A DNA stretch of 56,707 bases, from assembly GCA_020632915.1 (NCBI GenBank), contig JACKEP010000031.1:1-56707 (forward strand). The letters run 5' to 3'. Position numbers and translations under genes: made by a program. Numbering within the stretch: position 1 is the first letter of the stretch; the number at the start of each line of letters is the position of its first letter. The DNA comes from Alphaproteobacteria bacterium (GTDB taxonomy: Bacteria; Myxococcota_A; UBA796; GCA-2862545). Under the pieces are notes generated by a model that was not told where the DNA came from, ran no database searches, and was given only the letters and a program-made list of their open reading frames with translations. Shown in pieces: positions 1-10,984 of this stretch.

Positions 1-2289
<2,289 letters not shown>

Positions 2290-2319
2290 CAGCGGGCGCC
2301 CGCAGCGCGAACCGGTCCC

Positions 2320-3288
2320 ATGCCGATCCTGCTGCTGTGGCTGACCCTCGCGCGCGCCCAGGACCCCGACGTCCTGCAGCGCCACCTCGCGCTCGCCGAG
2401 GCGTCGATGAAGGCCGAGCGCCGCGGCGACCCGGCCGAGGCCGTCGCGGCGTGCACCGAGGCCGTCGACGTGCTGCCCACCGGGCCCCGCGCCCAGCGCT
2501 GCGTCGACCGCCTCGCCTTCCTCGCCGCGCGCCGCGACACCGACGGCAGCTACGCCGGCTGGCAGGAGCTCGAGGCCGTGCGTCGCGCGCGGCGCAGCCT
2601 CACCCAGGCCGAGGCACGCGGGCGGGTGATCGCGTTGCTGTCCCGCGAGGGCATCGCGGCCTCCACGGTGGCGGAGGCAACGATCTGGCTGGCGTCCGAG
2701 GCGCTGGACATGGACGGTGACCCCCAGCGGGCCCTCGACGTGATCGCGCCGCTCTACGCCCGGCGTGCCTCGCTCGCCGACGCGCTCCGCAAGCGCACGG
2801 TGATGCTCCAGGCGCGGGCGCTGGCCGAGCTCGGCCGCAGCGAGGAGGCGCTGGGCGTCGAGACGGAGATCGCCGTGGCCGCACCGATGCCGCGCCCCAC
2901 GCCAGTGCAGGCGGTGATGCACGACCAGGCCGTGGGGCGCCGCAACGTCGCGGCGGCTGCCATCCTCCTGGGCTTCGCCATCCTGGCCGCACCGCTGGCC
3001 GTGCGCGGCGCGCGACGCCGTCCGGTGCCGATGGGGCTGGTGCCGCTGTGGCTGGCGATCGGGCTCGCCTGGTGGGTGGCCGAGTCGTGGGACGTGGGCG
3101 CGGGGCGGGCGCTCCTGCCGATGGGCGCCGGGTTCACCGGCGTGCACCTGCTCGCGGTCCTCGCGCGCACCGCCGACGCACCCGCAGTCCTGCGTGGCCT
3201 CGTCGCGTTCGCCGCCGCCGCCGCGACGTTCGCGGTCGCCTGGCTCGCGCTGGCGTTCACCGGCACCCTCGGGTGGGTCGGCCTGTGA
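2320..3288 (+). CDS. Exported TPR-like protein with C-terminal membrane domain
   Basis: 322 aa. A short N-terminal hydrophobic signal (MPILLLWLTLARAQ) is followed by about 190 residues of Ala-rich helical repeats resembling tetratricopeptide units. Hydrophobic segments near residues 210-230, 240-258, 268-285 and 290-315 form a four-helix membrane domain. This predicts a periplasmic helical domain anchored by C-terminal helices. The start follows the upstream gene by 30 nt. The stop overlaps the GTG of the next gene (GTGA), so the two are probably translationally coupled. No family is recognised; a scaffold or assembly role would be inference. Confidence 0.7.
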   Translation: MPILLLWLTLARAQDPDVLQRHLALAEASMKAERRGDPAEAVAACTEAVDVLPTGPRAQRCVDRLAFLAARRDTDGSYAGWQELEAVRRARRSLTQAEARGRVIALLSREGIAASTVAEATIWLASEALDMDGDPQRALDVIAPLYARRASLADALRKRTVMLQARALAELGRSEEALGVETEIAVAAPMPRPTPVQAVMHDQAVGRRNVAAAAILLGFAILAAPLAVRGARRRPVPMGLVPLWLAIGLAWWVAESWDVGAGRALLPMGAGFTGVHLLAVLARTADAPAVLRGLVAFAAAAATFAVAWLALAFTGTLGWVGL

Positions 3289-4103
3289 CCCGCGCCCGGA
3301 GCCGGGCCACCCGCGGCCGCACCCGCCCGGGCCGGCTCGCCCGCCTCGACGCCTGGCTGGTCGATCAGGAGCGGTGGGTGCTCGGCCGCACCGATGGCCC
3401 CTGGGCGCGCGCCGTGGCCGTCGACGTCGGGCTCGGGTCCGATCCGGTCACCAGCGTGCAGGCGGCCGTCGCGTGGCGCACCTGTCACCCGGGCCTGCCG
3501 GTGATCGCGGTCGACGTCGACGTGCACCGGGTGGCGCACGCGGCGACGGTCGCCGGGGATGTGCTCGACGTGCGCCGCGGGGGCTTCGACCTGCCGCTGC
3601 AGCCGGACGAGCCCGCGCGGCTGGTGCGCGCGATGAACCTGCTGCGCCCCTACCGGGCGCGCGCCGTGCCCGACGCCCACCGCCGCCTCGCGACAGCCCT
3701 GTTGCCGGGAGGCCTGCTGATCGACGGCACCAGCGACACCGACGGCCACCTGCTCGCCGCCCACCTGCTCCGCCGCACCGACGCCGGCCTGCACCGCGAG
3801 GGCCTGCTCCTGTCGACCGACCTGACGCGGGGCTTCGCGCCGATCGCGTTCCGCGACGTGCTGCCCCGCGACCTGCGCCGCAGGGTGGTGCCCGGGGAGG
3901 CCATCCACCAGCTCATCGCGGACTGGACGGCAGCGTGGACGACCGTACGCGACGCCGGCGCGCGCACCCCTGTCGAGGCGTGGCGCGCGTCGACGGCGGC
4001 GCTGGCTGCGGTGCGCGGCGACGTCGACCTGTCCCGCGCGGAGGTCGGCGACCTGGTGTGGCGCCCCCCGGGCGGCGTGCCGGCGCCCGCGGTGTGGCCG
4101 TGA
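3285..4103 (+). CDS. Class I SAM methyltransferase-like protein
   Basis: 272 aa from a GTG that overlaps the previous stop. Residues 46-54 (VDVGLGSDP) match the SAM-binding glycine loop of Rossmann methyltransferases. VIAVDVDVHRV about 30 residues later fits motif II, where an Asp contacts the ribose, and LLPGGLLIDG fits the post-motif III strand. The substrate cannot be named. The N-terminus is strongly basic. The coupled TPR/membrane gene before it and the radical SAM operon after it run the same way, but no functional link is shown. Confidence 0.65.
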   Translation: MTRARSRATRGRTRPGRLARLDAWLVDQERWVLGRTDGPWARAVAVDVGLGSDPVTSVQAAVAWRTCHPGLPVIAVDVDVHRVAHAATVAGDVLDVRRGGFDLPLQPDEPARLVRAMNLLRPYRARAVPDAHRRLATALLPGGLLIDGTSDTDGHLLAAHLLRRTDAGLHREGLLLSTDLTRGFAPIAFRDVLPRDLRRRVVPGEAIHQLIADWTAAWTTVRDAGARTPVEAWRASTAALAAVRGDVDLSRAEVGDLVWRPPGGVPAPAVWP

Positions 4104-4188
4104 ACGGCGACGGTGGTGTCACGACGACCCGCTGCGGTTGGCCGGCGCGGCAGCGTCGGTGTACCAGCGCCCCTGACCCGGAGCCCGG

Positions 4189-5586
4189 ATGACGACCGCG
4201 CCCCACCTGCTGCGCGTGCGCCTGGGCCGCAGCCCGAACTGCTCGGCCACCGGCAGCGTCGTCGGACTCGCGATCGTGTCCGCGGTCGCCACGGCCGCGC
4301 TCGTGAACGCCTTCGCCGACCGCTTCGCGCGGTGGCGCGACGGCGGCCGACCGGGCGAGGCCGGGCCCGACGACGGCTCCGGTGGGCCGCCCCCACCGAC
4401 CGATCGCCCCGACCCCGAGGGTCCTGCCACCCCCGAGGTGCGGGTCCGGCACGAGGCCTTCGGCGGCATCGTCGCGTGGCCGTCCCCGGCCGCCCTGCTC
4501 TACGTCGACGCCGTCACGGCCCAGGCTGCGGTCGACGCCGGCGCGCGCGTGGTCGGCCCCGCCGTGGCCCAGGGCCCCACCGCCCCCACCGAGGTGCACG
4601 TCGCCGTCACCGCCCGCTGCCCCGTGCGCTGCGACGCCTGCTACCTGGACGCCGGCCCCGACGCGCCCGACACCCTCGACCTGCCTGCCCTCGACGACGA
4701 CCTGCGACGGCTCGCGGCGATGGGCGTGTTCGAGGTGGCGCTCGGCGGTGGCGAGGCCGCCCTGCGCGACGACGTCGTCACCGTGGCCGAGCGGGTGCGG
4801 GCCCACGGGATGGTGCCCAACCTGACCACCTCGGGCTTCGGCATCACCCCCGAGCTCGCCCGCCGCCTCGCGCCGCTGGTCGGGCAGGTCAACGTCAGCC
4901 TCGACGGCCTCGGCGACCACTACGCCGCCGTGCGCGGCTGGCGCGGCGAGGCCGTCGCGGTGCGCGCGCTGCAGGTCCTGCGCGACGCCGGCCTGCGCAC
5001 CGGGGTCAACACGGTGCTGACGCGGGCCACCTTCGACCACCTGCCGGCCCTCGCAGAGACGCTGACGGCGCTGGGGGTGTCGGAGTGGCAGTGGCTCCGG
5101 CTCAAGCCCGCAGGTCGGGGGGCCGAGGCCTTCGCCGACGCCACGCTCACGCCCGAGCAGGCGCTGGCGGTGTGGCCCACGCTGCTCGACCTGGAGGCGC
5201 GCACCGGCCTCGTCGTGCGCATCGACTGCGCGCTCGTGCCGTTCCTGGTGGCCCACGGCCCGCCGCTGGACCACCTCGAGGCCCACGGGGTGTCGGGGTG
5301 CCCGGGGGGCCAGAGCCTGTGGTCGCGCGGCGTGGACGGCACGTGGTCGCCGTGCTCGTTCGCCCACGACGCCGCCGCCGACGGGTCCCCCGACGCGCTG
5401 TGGGCGACCGACCCGACGCTGCAGGCGTGGCGGGATCGGGCCGCCACGCCGCCGGCGCCGTGTGCCGACTGCACCTACCGCGCGGTGTGCCGGGGCGGCT
5501 GCCGCGTGGTCGCCCGTCACCTCACCGGCGATGCGCTCGCCGCGGACCCCGAGTGCCCGCGCGTGCGGGCGTTGGAGCCCGCGTGA
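4189..5586 (+). CDS. Radical SAM/SPASM enzyme with peptide-like hydrophobic N-terminus
   Basis: 465 aa. Cys144, Cys148 and Cys151 form the CX3CX2C radical SAM motif (CPVRCDAC), followed by a Gly-rich GGGEAAL loop. From about 365 a SPASM region carries the expected Cys set (GCPGG, SPCSF, CADC, VCRGGC, PEC) for auxiliary iron-sulfur clusters. Residues 1-50 are unusual: a basic LLRVRLGRSPNCSATGSVVG stretch runs into a hydrophobic segment (about 22-44), then an acidic Pro/Gly linker. Residues 84-118 (FGGIVAWPSPAALLYVDAVT) resemble a PqqD-type peptide-recognition element. SPASM enzymes often modify ribosomal peptides, so this may be a maturase with a membrane anchor or a fused substrate; that is inference. 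CCGGAG lies upstream of the ATG. The stop overlaps the next GTG. Confidence 0.82.
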   Translation: MTTAPHLLRVRLGRSPNCSATGSVVGLAIVSAVATAALVNAFADRFARWRDGGRPGEAGPDDGSGGPPPPTDRPDPEGPATPEVRVRHEAFGGIVAWPSPAALLYVDAVTAQAAVDAGARVVGPAVAQGPTAPTEVHVAVTARCPVRCDACYLDAGPDAPDTLDLPALDDDLRRLAAMGVFEVALGGGEAALRDDVVTVAERVRAHGMVPNLTTSGFGITPELARRLAPLVGQVNVSLDGLGDHYAAVRGWRGEAVAVRALQVLRDAGLRTGVNTVLTRATFDHLPALAETLTALGVSEWQWLRLKPAGRGAEAFADATLTPEQALAVWPTLLDLEARTGLVVRIDCALVPFLVAHGPPLDHLEAHGVSGCPGGQSLWSRGVDGTWSPCSFAHDAAADGSPDALWATDPTLQAWRDRAATPPAPCADCTYRAVCRGGCRVVARHLTGDALAADPECPRVRALEPA

Positions 5587-5891
5587 GTCGCGCCCGCCCC
5601 CGGCTGGGTCTGGCCAGCACCGCCTTCGGTCTGGTCGCCGCCAGCTCCTACGTGCTGCAGCGCCTCTACGCCGCCAGCTCGGGCGTCGAGGGCATGGGCG
5701 TGGCGGTCGCCACCAAGCACATCCCCTACTACTGGCGCTGCGACCTCGCGCTGATCCACGGGGTCCTCGCGGCCGTCCTCGTCGGGTTCGCCGTGTCCGA
5801 CGACGACGCCCGGCGCTGGTTCGGGCGGCTGCCGTACGCCGTGCCGGTGGTCGTCGGCGCCTGCGTCGTCGCCATGCTGGTGGTGCCGTGA
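5583..5891 (+). CDS. Small integral membrane protein of the radical SAM operon
   Basis: 102 aa from a GTG overlapping the radical SAM stop (GTGA). There are three hydrophobic segments, near residues 8-24, 48-66 and 80-100. A polar loop holds KHIPYYWRCDLALIHG with one Cys and two His residues. No family is recognised. The same GTGA overlap joins it to the next gene, so the three products are probably made together. Possible roles are export, anchoring or electron supply for the modified product; none is shown by sequence. Confidence 0.7.
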   Translation: MSRARPRLGLASTAFGLVAASSYVLQRLYAASSGVEGMGVAVATKHIPYYWRCDLALIHGVLAAVLVGFAVSDDDARRWFGRLPYAVPVVVGACVVAMLVVP

Positions 5892-6334
5892 CGCCGGAAG
5901 CGTTCGGTTGGCTCACCCGCCTGCACGGTCACCTCGCCGTGCTCGGTCTCGCCGTGCTCATGCACCCCATCGTCACGCTGCGGCGGCGTCCGGGGCTGCC
6001 GCTGTGGACCCGGCGCACGGCCGAGCTGGGCGCGCTGCTCCTCGCGATCCCGTTCGCGATGGGCTGGCTGCTGTACCCGACCTACCGGGGGATGGTGAAG
6101 CCTGCCCTGTGGCAGCGCGGCGACCCGGCCCTGTGGCGCTTCGAGTCCAAGGAGCACCTGGCGGCCCTGTGCGTGGCGCTGGCGGTGGGGGGCGCGCTCA
6201 CGCTGCGCTTCGCCGGCACCGAGGCCGACGCGCGCCGCACGGCGTGGTGGCTGCTGCTCGGGGCATGGATCTGCGGCGCCCTCACCGCCGCCCTCGGCAT
6301 CTTCGTGGCGGGCGTGGCTCAACCCGGCTGGTGA
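5888..6334 (+). CDS. Four-helix membrane protein with conserved-looking histidines
   Basis: 148 aa from a GTG overlapping the previous stop. Hydrophobic segments lie near residues 10-28, 45-63, 85-103 and 118-138. His residues occur in the first helix (LTRLHGHLAVLG), at its end (MHP) and before the third helix (SKEHLAAL), a spacing that could ligate haem or metal as in small cytochrome b-like proteins. The family is unknown. It ends the coupled operon with the radical SAM enzyme and the 102-aa membrane protein. Confidence 0.7.
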   Translation: MTPEAFGWLTRLHGHLAVLGLAVLMHPIVTLRRRPGLPLWTRRTAELGALLLAIPFAMGWLLYPTYRGMVKPALWQRGDPALWRFESKEHLAALCVALAVGGALTLRFAGTEADARRTAWWLLLGAWICGALTAALGIFVAGVAQPGW

Positions 6335-6374
6335 ACGTCCGATGGGCAACACGTGCATCTGCACGGAGAAGCCC

Positions 6375-7022
6375 ATGCTTCGCAAGACCACCTGGCTCCT
6401 GTTCGTCCCGCTGCTCGCCGCCGCCGAGGGCACCGCACCCCTCGAGCTCCCGGCGCACCTGCAGATCCCCGCCGCGGGCCCCGAGGCCGCGCTGACGCCC
6501 GAGACCGAGGTCGTGTTCACGACGACGTTCGTCCGCCCGTCGTCGAAGTTCATCGTCGTGGGGGAAGACCGCCCGAAGGACCGCCTGCCGGAGGCCGGCA
6601 CCCCGTGCGCCTGCGACGACCCGAACCTGTCGTGCGCCGTGACCCAGAGCGGCGCGCGCGTGGGCTGGGCGGGCACGTGGAAGGACTGGCCGCTGGCGTC
6701 GGGTGAGCTCGGCACCTGCACCACCGACGGCGCCGTGTTCCCGGTCACCGTCGACCTCGGCCCGCGCAAGCCGATCCCCTGGTGGCGCGGCCGCCACGAG
6801 CTCGTCGCCCCCGTCGCCGCGGGCACGTGGTCGAAGGACGCCCGCGTGCTCGTGGACGTGCCGCACCACCACCTCGCCGCGAAGGAGGGTGCGGTGACCT
6901 GCGCCTACGACGACGACACGCGCATCGTCACCGCCACCGTGCAGCCCGGCGCGGGCCCCGGGGTCTACCCGTGCCTGTCGTGGGACGACGCCGGCATCAC
7001 CGTGCGCGTGGTCCGGGACTGA
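6375..7022 (+). CDS. Secreted Cys-containing protein of unknown function
   Basis: 215 aa. ATG 6375 is preferred over an upstream ATG at 6342 because CGGAGAAG precedes it and it opens a clean signal peptide (MLRKTTWLLFVPLLAAAEG). The mature part has Cys in CACDDPNLSC and three further Cys residues, suggesting disulfides outside the cytoplasm. It is rich in beta-prone stretches and has a HHH cluster near residue 170. No family is recognised. A short inverted repeat (CGTGCA TC TGCACG, 6352-6365) overlaps the ribosome binding site region and could act as an operator. Confidence 0.65.
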   Translation: MLRKTTWLLFVPLLAAAEGTAPLELPAHLQIPAAGPEAALTPETEVVFTTTFVRPSSKFIVVGEDRPKDRLPEAGTPCACDDPNLSCAVTQSGARVGWAGTWKDWPLASGELGTCTTDGAVFPVTVDLGPRKPIPWWRGRHELVAPVAAGTWSKDARVLVDVPHHHLAAKEGAVTCAYDDDTRIVTATVQPGAGPGVYPCLSWDDAGITVRVVRD

Positions 7023-7025
7023 CCG

Positions 7026-7805
7026 CTACTTCTCGACGAAGCGGACCTTGACGGTGAACGTGCTCGGCACCCGCTGACCGCGGGCCTTCGCCGGGTACCA
7101 GCGCCAGCTCGACAGGCCCTCGACGACCCGGGCCTGGAACACCGCAGGACAGGCCTCCACGCGAACGTCGACGGGCACGCCGCGATCGCTCAGCCGCACG
7201 TGGGCCCGGCACACCTGCTCGCCCAGCCCGAGTCCGCGTGCGGCGACCGGGTAGTCGAGCTCGGATCGGGAGCGGACCTCCGGCGGCTGGTCGTAGGTGA
7301 CGGTCGGGCCGCCGTCGCCGTCGCCGTCGCCGTCCCCGTCCCCACGTCCGTCGCCGTCCCCGTCCCCGAGGCCGTTTCCGGTGCCGGTGCCGTCGGACGG
7401 ACCGTCCCCGCCGTCGCTGCTCCCGTCGGTGACGGTGGCGTCCGTCGCGCCCGGGAGGGGCTCCGTCGTGTCGACGGGGTGGACCTGGTCGAGCGGGGCC
7501 GGATCGTCCGGGACGGGCTCCGGCGCGGCCTGGGCGTCCGCGTCGCCCGCGGCTGCGCGTCGGCTGCCGCCGCCACGCGCCGGCGGACTGGGGGCTGACA
7601 TCGCCTCCCCCAGGTCGACGACCGCGTACTCCACGACGGGCGCCTCGGGCCCCGGAGCCGGTGGAGGCGGGGGTGCAGCCGCCCACAGGCCGAGCACGGA
7701 CGCCAAGGCAGCCAGCGAGCCACCGACGAGCGTACCCCCGAGCGCCACACGCCGCTCTCGCGTGCGCGCTGTCTCGTCCAGCACCGCCCCGACACTGTCG
7801 AACAT
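7026..7805 (-). CDS. TonB-family energy-transducing protein
   Basis: 259 aa. The internal ATG at 7805 is chosen because GGAG sits about 11 nt upstream; an ATG at 7823 in frame is the alternative. One transmembrane segment (residues 20-43) leads into a Pro-rich and then a Gly-Asp-rich periplasmic linker (DGDGDG repeats) of about 130 residues. The C-terminal 85 residues are a TonB domain (LDYPVAARGLG, the VRLSDRG strand, SSWRWYPAKARGQRV, FTVKVRF). The family links the inner-membrane ExbB/ExbD motor to outer-membrane receptors; the BtuB-like receptor at 31.5-33.5 kb is a possible client, by inference only. The gene is convergent with its left neighbour, with 3 nt between. Confidence 0.85.
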   Translation of the reverse strand: MFDSVGAVLDETARTRERRVALGGTLVGGSLAALASVLGLWAAAPPPPPAPGPEAPVVEYAVVDLGEAMSAPSPPARGGGSRRAAAGDADAQAAPEPVPDDPAPLDQVHPVDTTEPLPGATDATVTDGSSDGGDGPSDGTGTGNGLGDGDGDGRGDGDGDGDGDGGPTVTYDQPPEVRSRSELDYPVAARGLGLGEQVCRAHVRLSDRGVPVDVRVEACPAVFQARVVEGLSSWRWYPAKARGQRVPSTFTVKVRFVEK

Positions 7806-7895
7806 CCCGCACCCCCGCTCCACCTGCTGAGTGCAGGCAGTCCCGTCCGGTGCCGGGCAAACGCCGTCGTGGTGACCGCGCTTACACCCCAGACG

Positions 7896-8327
7896 TCAGG
7901 CGGCGCGATCGGGCGGCAGGCTGTAGGTGACGGTCGCGAACCCGACGGGGCCTTCGGGCACGGCGTCCGAGCGCAGCGTGACCGTGGCCACCGCCAGCGT
8001 CCGACCGAGCTTGATCAGCTCGGCCCGCGCGGTGAGCGTGGCCTCGGGCGGGCGGCGCAGGAAGTGGATCTCGAGGTTGGTGGTGACGGCGAGGGCCTTG
8101 GGTCCGACGCGCGACAGGATCGCCAGGTAGGTGGCGGTGTCGGCCAGCGTCATCAGCGTGGGACCGCTGACCGTCTGGCCCGGACGCAGGTGGCGCGTGT
8201 CGACCGGCAGCCGCAGGGTGACGCCGGCATCGTCCACCTCGTCGATGACGAAGCCGAAGCGCAGCGCCTGGGGGAACGTCTCGCCCAGGAACGCGCGCAG
8301 GCCGTCGGCGTCGAGCTGCAGGGACAT
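7896..8327 (-). CDS. PaaI-like hotdog-fold thioesterase
   Basis: 143 aa. The order of motifs fits the PaaI/YiiD hotdog family: LRLPVDTRHLRPGQTVSGP, then MTLADTATYLAIL (the long hotdog helix), then TNLEIHFLRRP and a repeated strand pattern ending FATVTYSLP. Members hydrolyse acyl-CoA thioesters in the cytoplasm. GGAGG sits 6 nt before the ATG. It is divergent from the acyl-CoA dehydrogenase gene across 78 bp, which suggests shared control and a joint role in acyl-CoA metabolism. The exact acyl group is not predictable. Confidence 0.82.
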   Translation of the reverse strand: MSLQLDADGLRAFLGETFPQALRFGFVIDEVDDAGVTLRLPVDTRHLRPGQTVSGPTLMTLADTATYLAILSRVGPKALAVTTNLEIHFLRRPPEATLTARAELIKLGRTLAVATVTLRSDAVPEGPVGFATVTYSLPPDRAA

Positions 8328-8405
8328 GGCACCTCCGTGGACCGACCCTAGCGCGCCGGACCGCGACGCACGCGGTTAGGCTCCGTGGCCACGACGAGGC
8401 CCGCC

Positions 8406-10064
8406 ATGTCCCTGCACCCGATCACCCACCTGCCCACCCACGACGTGTTCAACCAGGTGCCGATCCTGGAGGACTACGACCTGTTCGGCACCGACGTGGT
8501 GCTCCAGCAGGCCGTGGCCCGCGAAGGGGCCGGCTGGGCGGCGGAGCGCATGGGCACCTACGGGCGCGTGCTCGGCACCGCCGACGTGATCGAGGCGGGC
8601 CGCCTCGCCAACGTGCACCCCCCGGAGCTGCGCACCTTCGACCGCACCGGCCAGCGCATCGACGAGGCCGAGTTCCACCCCGCCTACCACACGATGATGC
8701 GGCTCGGGATGGCCCACGGGGTGCACAACGCGGCGTGGACGGCCACCGAGCGCGGCGGTCACGTCGCCCACTGCGCCCTGGAATACCTGCACGCCCAGGT
8801 CGAGGCCGGCACCTGCTGCCCGCTCACGATGACCTACGCCGTGGTGCCGTCGCTGCAGCACGAGCCGGAGGTGGCGGCCGCGTGGGTGCCCCGGGCCACG
8901 GCGTCGGCCTACGACCCGCGCATGATGCCGGTCGAGGGCAAGACCGCCGCCACGCTCGGCATGGCGATGACCGAGAAGCAGGGCGGCTCCGACATCCGCG
9001 CCAACACCACCCAGGCCGTGCCCGACGGCGACGGCTGGCGCCTGCGCGGCCACAAGTGGTTCTGCTCGGCCCCGATGTGCGACGCCTTCCTCACCCTCGC
9101 CCAGACCGCCCAGGGCATCACCTGCTTCCTCGTCCCGCGCTGGCTGCCCGACGGCACGCGCAACCGCTTCTTCATCCAGCGGCTCAAGGACAAGCTCGGC
9201 AACAAGTCCAACGCCAGCAGCGAGATCGAGTACGACGGCACCTGGGCGATGAAGGTGGGCGAGGTGGGCCGCGGGGTGCCCACGATCATCGAGATGGTCC
9301 ACCACACGCGCCTCGACTGCACCGTCGCCGCCGCAGCCCTCGGGCGCGCGGCGCTGGTGCAGGCCGTCCACCACGCCTGCCACCGCAAGGCCTTCGGCGC
9401 GCGCCTCGTCGAGCAGCCGCTCATGCGCAACGTGCTGGCCGATCTGGCCGTCGAGGTCGAGGCGAGCGCCATCCTCGCGCTGCGGGTCGCGCGGGCCTAC
9501 GACGACGCCCAGGCCGGCGACGAGCAGGCCGCGCGCTTCGGCCGCATCGCCGTGGCCATCGCCAAGTACTGGACGAACAAGCGCTGCCCCGCGCTGGTGG
9601 CCGAGGCGATGGAGTGCCTGGGCGGCGCCGGCTACGTCGAGGAGGGCCCGCTGCCGCGCCTCTACCGCGAGGCCCCGCTCAACGGCATCTGGGAGGGGTC
9701 GGGCAACGTGATCTGCCTCGACGTGCTCCGCGCTGCCAGCAAGGACCCGGGCACCGTGCAGGCGCTGCTCGCCGAGCTCGACGGCGGCCGCGGCCTCGAC
9801 CGTCGCCTCGACGCCGCGATCGACCGCGTCCACGCCGAGCTCGCCGACAGCGACTTCCTCGCCTGGCGGGCCCGTCGCCTCACCGAGTCGGCGGCGCTGG
9901 CGCTGCAGGGCCTGCTCGTGGTGCGCCACGCCGACCCGGCGGTGGCCGAGGCGTTCCTGGCCACCCGCCTGGCGGGCGACTGGGGTCTGGCGTTCGGCAC
10001 CCTGCCCGCCGGCACCGACAGCACCGCGATCCTGCGGCGCGCCTGGCCGGCGGTCGAGGCCTGA
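8406..10064 (+). CDS. AidB-like acyl-CoA dehydrogenase
   Basis: 552 aa, the long form typical of AidB rather than the roughly 380-aa fatty-acid enzymes. Visible are PLTMTYAVVPSL, the FAD/substrate region GMAMTEKQGGSDIRANTT, WFCSAPMCDAFL and HHTRLDC, plus the C-terminal ECLGGAGYVEEGPLPRLYRE and WEGSGNVICLD signatures of the AidB/isovaleryl-CoA dehydrogenase branch. AidB proteins are flavoproteins linked to alkylation stress; many homologues act as ordinary acyl-CoA dehydrogenases. ATG 8406 is chosen over GTG 8385 because GAGG sits upstream and the N-terminus matches the family. The stop abuts the convergent gene at 10065. Confidence 0.9.
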   Translation: MSLHPITHLPTHDVFNQVPILEDYDLFGTDVVLQQAVAREGAGWAAERMGTYGRVLGTADVIEAGRLANVHPPELRTFDRTGQRIDEAEFHPAYHTMMRLGMAHGVHNAAWTATERGGHVAHCALEYLHAQVEAGTCCPLTMTYAVVPSLQHEPEVAAAWVPRATASAYDPRMMPVEGKTAATLGMAMTEKQGGSDIRANTTQAVPDGDGWRLRGHKWFCSAPMCDAFLTLAQTAQGITCFLVPRWLPDGTRNRFFIQRLKDKLGNKSNASSEIEYDGTWAMKVGEVGRGVPTIIEMVHHTRLDCTVAAAALGRAALVQAVHHACHRKAFGARLVEQPLMRNVLADLAVEVEASAILALRVARAYDDAQAGDEQAARFGRIAVAIAKYWTNKRCPALVAEAMECLGGAGYVEEGPLPRLYREAPLNGIWEGSGNVICLDVLRAASKDPGTVQALLAELDGGRGLDRRLDAAIDRVHAELADSDFLAWRARRLTESAALALQGLLVVRHADPAVAEAFLATRLAGDWGLAFGTLPAGTDSTAILRRAWPAVEA

Positions 10065-10856
10065 TCAGGCCGTCGGCTCCCGGTTCACGCCGGCCACCTG
10101 ACGCCCACGGGCGAGGATGCGGTCGGCGAGCACGCGAGCCTTCTCGCGCTTGGCGTCCGCCGCCGAGAGCTGCCCGGCGGCCAGCGCCGCGTCGATGGCG
10201 GCGAGCTCCCGATCGCCAGACACGGTCGGCTGGGGCTGGGGCTGGGGACGCCGCACCGGCGCGGGCGCGGGGTCCGCGGGCTGGGCCGCCTCGCGGGCGA
10301 CCCCGGCACCGTCCACCAGCACGCGGATCCGACCCTCCCAGTGCCACGCCGCCCGCACAGCGTCGACGTGCGCGTCGCCGCCGGCCTCGGTGTCACCCGC
10401 CAGGAAGGCGATGACGTGCACCGGGTGGTCGAGGTCGCGGGTGAACACCTTGAGGTCCACCGACCGCACGGCCGGCGACGCAGCGCCGCGGGGGCCGTCC
10501 GTGCGCACCCAGCAGTGCTGCACCACCTCGGCGCCGAGGAGGTCGGCAGCGGCGAGGTTGTAGGCGCTGACCACGGGGCTGTCGAGCTCCTGCCCGTTCG
10601 GGCCGGTCCACGCCCCGTCGACCACCACGAAGCTGCGGTCGCGCGTGGACAGGCCGATCGCGGCGGTGCCGTCCACGCCGGTGACCGTGTCCGTGAGCTC
10701 GTAGGAGTCCTGGAGCATCTCGAGGTGGCGCGACAGCGTCCGTCGGCGACGGTCGAGCGCGGAGCGGCGGGTGGCGTCCTCGCGCGCATCGCGCATCCGG
10801 CTCGCTGTGAGCAGGACGACGAGCAGCGCGATGGTGCCGACGGCCACGAGGCCTAG
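10065..10856 (-). pseudogene. Membrane-anchored protein gene cut at codon 4 by an IS
   Basis: The body encodes one transmembrane segment (LVAVGTIALLVVLLTAS), a cytoplasmic or periplasmic domain of about 150 residues, a Pro-Gln linker (RRPQPQPQPTV) and a C-terminal helical segment (ELAAIDAALAAGQLSAADAK). No family is recognised. Its start was split by the IS at 10857-12602. Removing the IS and one CTAG copy rejoins ATG ATG CAG (12615-12607) in frame with CTA GGC CTC GTG, restoring an N-terminus MMQLGLVAVG preceded by GGGAG. The remaining frame runs on into the IS, and a GTG at 10847 could still start a protein lacking six residues. Expression now would need a promoter reading out of the IS. 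Confidence 0.8.
10853..10856 (+). repeat. Target-site duplication, left copy (CTAG)
   Basis: CTAG directly abuts the left IS inverted repeat and is repeated at 12603-12606. Joining the flanks through one copy restores the interrupted reading frame, which supports a true 4-bp duplication. Confidence 0.85.
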
Positions 10857-10984
10857 CAGCGTGTACCGTGTAGCGCCGTACCCGCGGGAGGCCCACCGCT
10901 TCGTCGGTGGTCCGATCCACAGGGTCTGAGCCACGGATCGCGAAGGGGATCGACACGGTCCAACGCCGATGATCTGCTCTGGCC

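Noticed and set aside
3913..5916. Minus-strand frame opposite the radical SAM gene
   Set aside because: Arg/Pro-rich shadow; all radical SAM and SPASM cysteines are on the plus strand.
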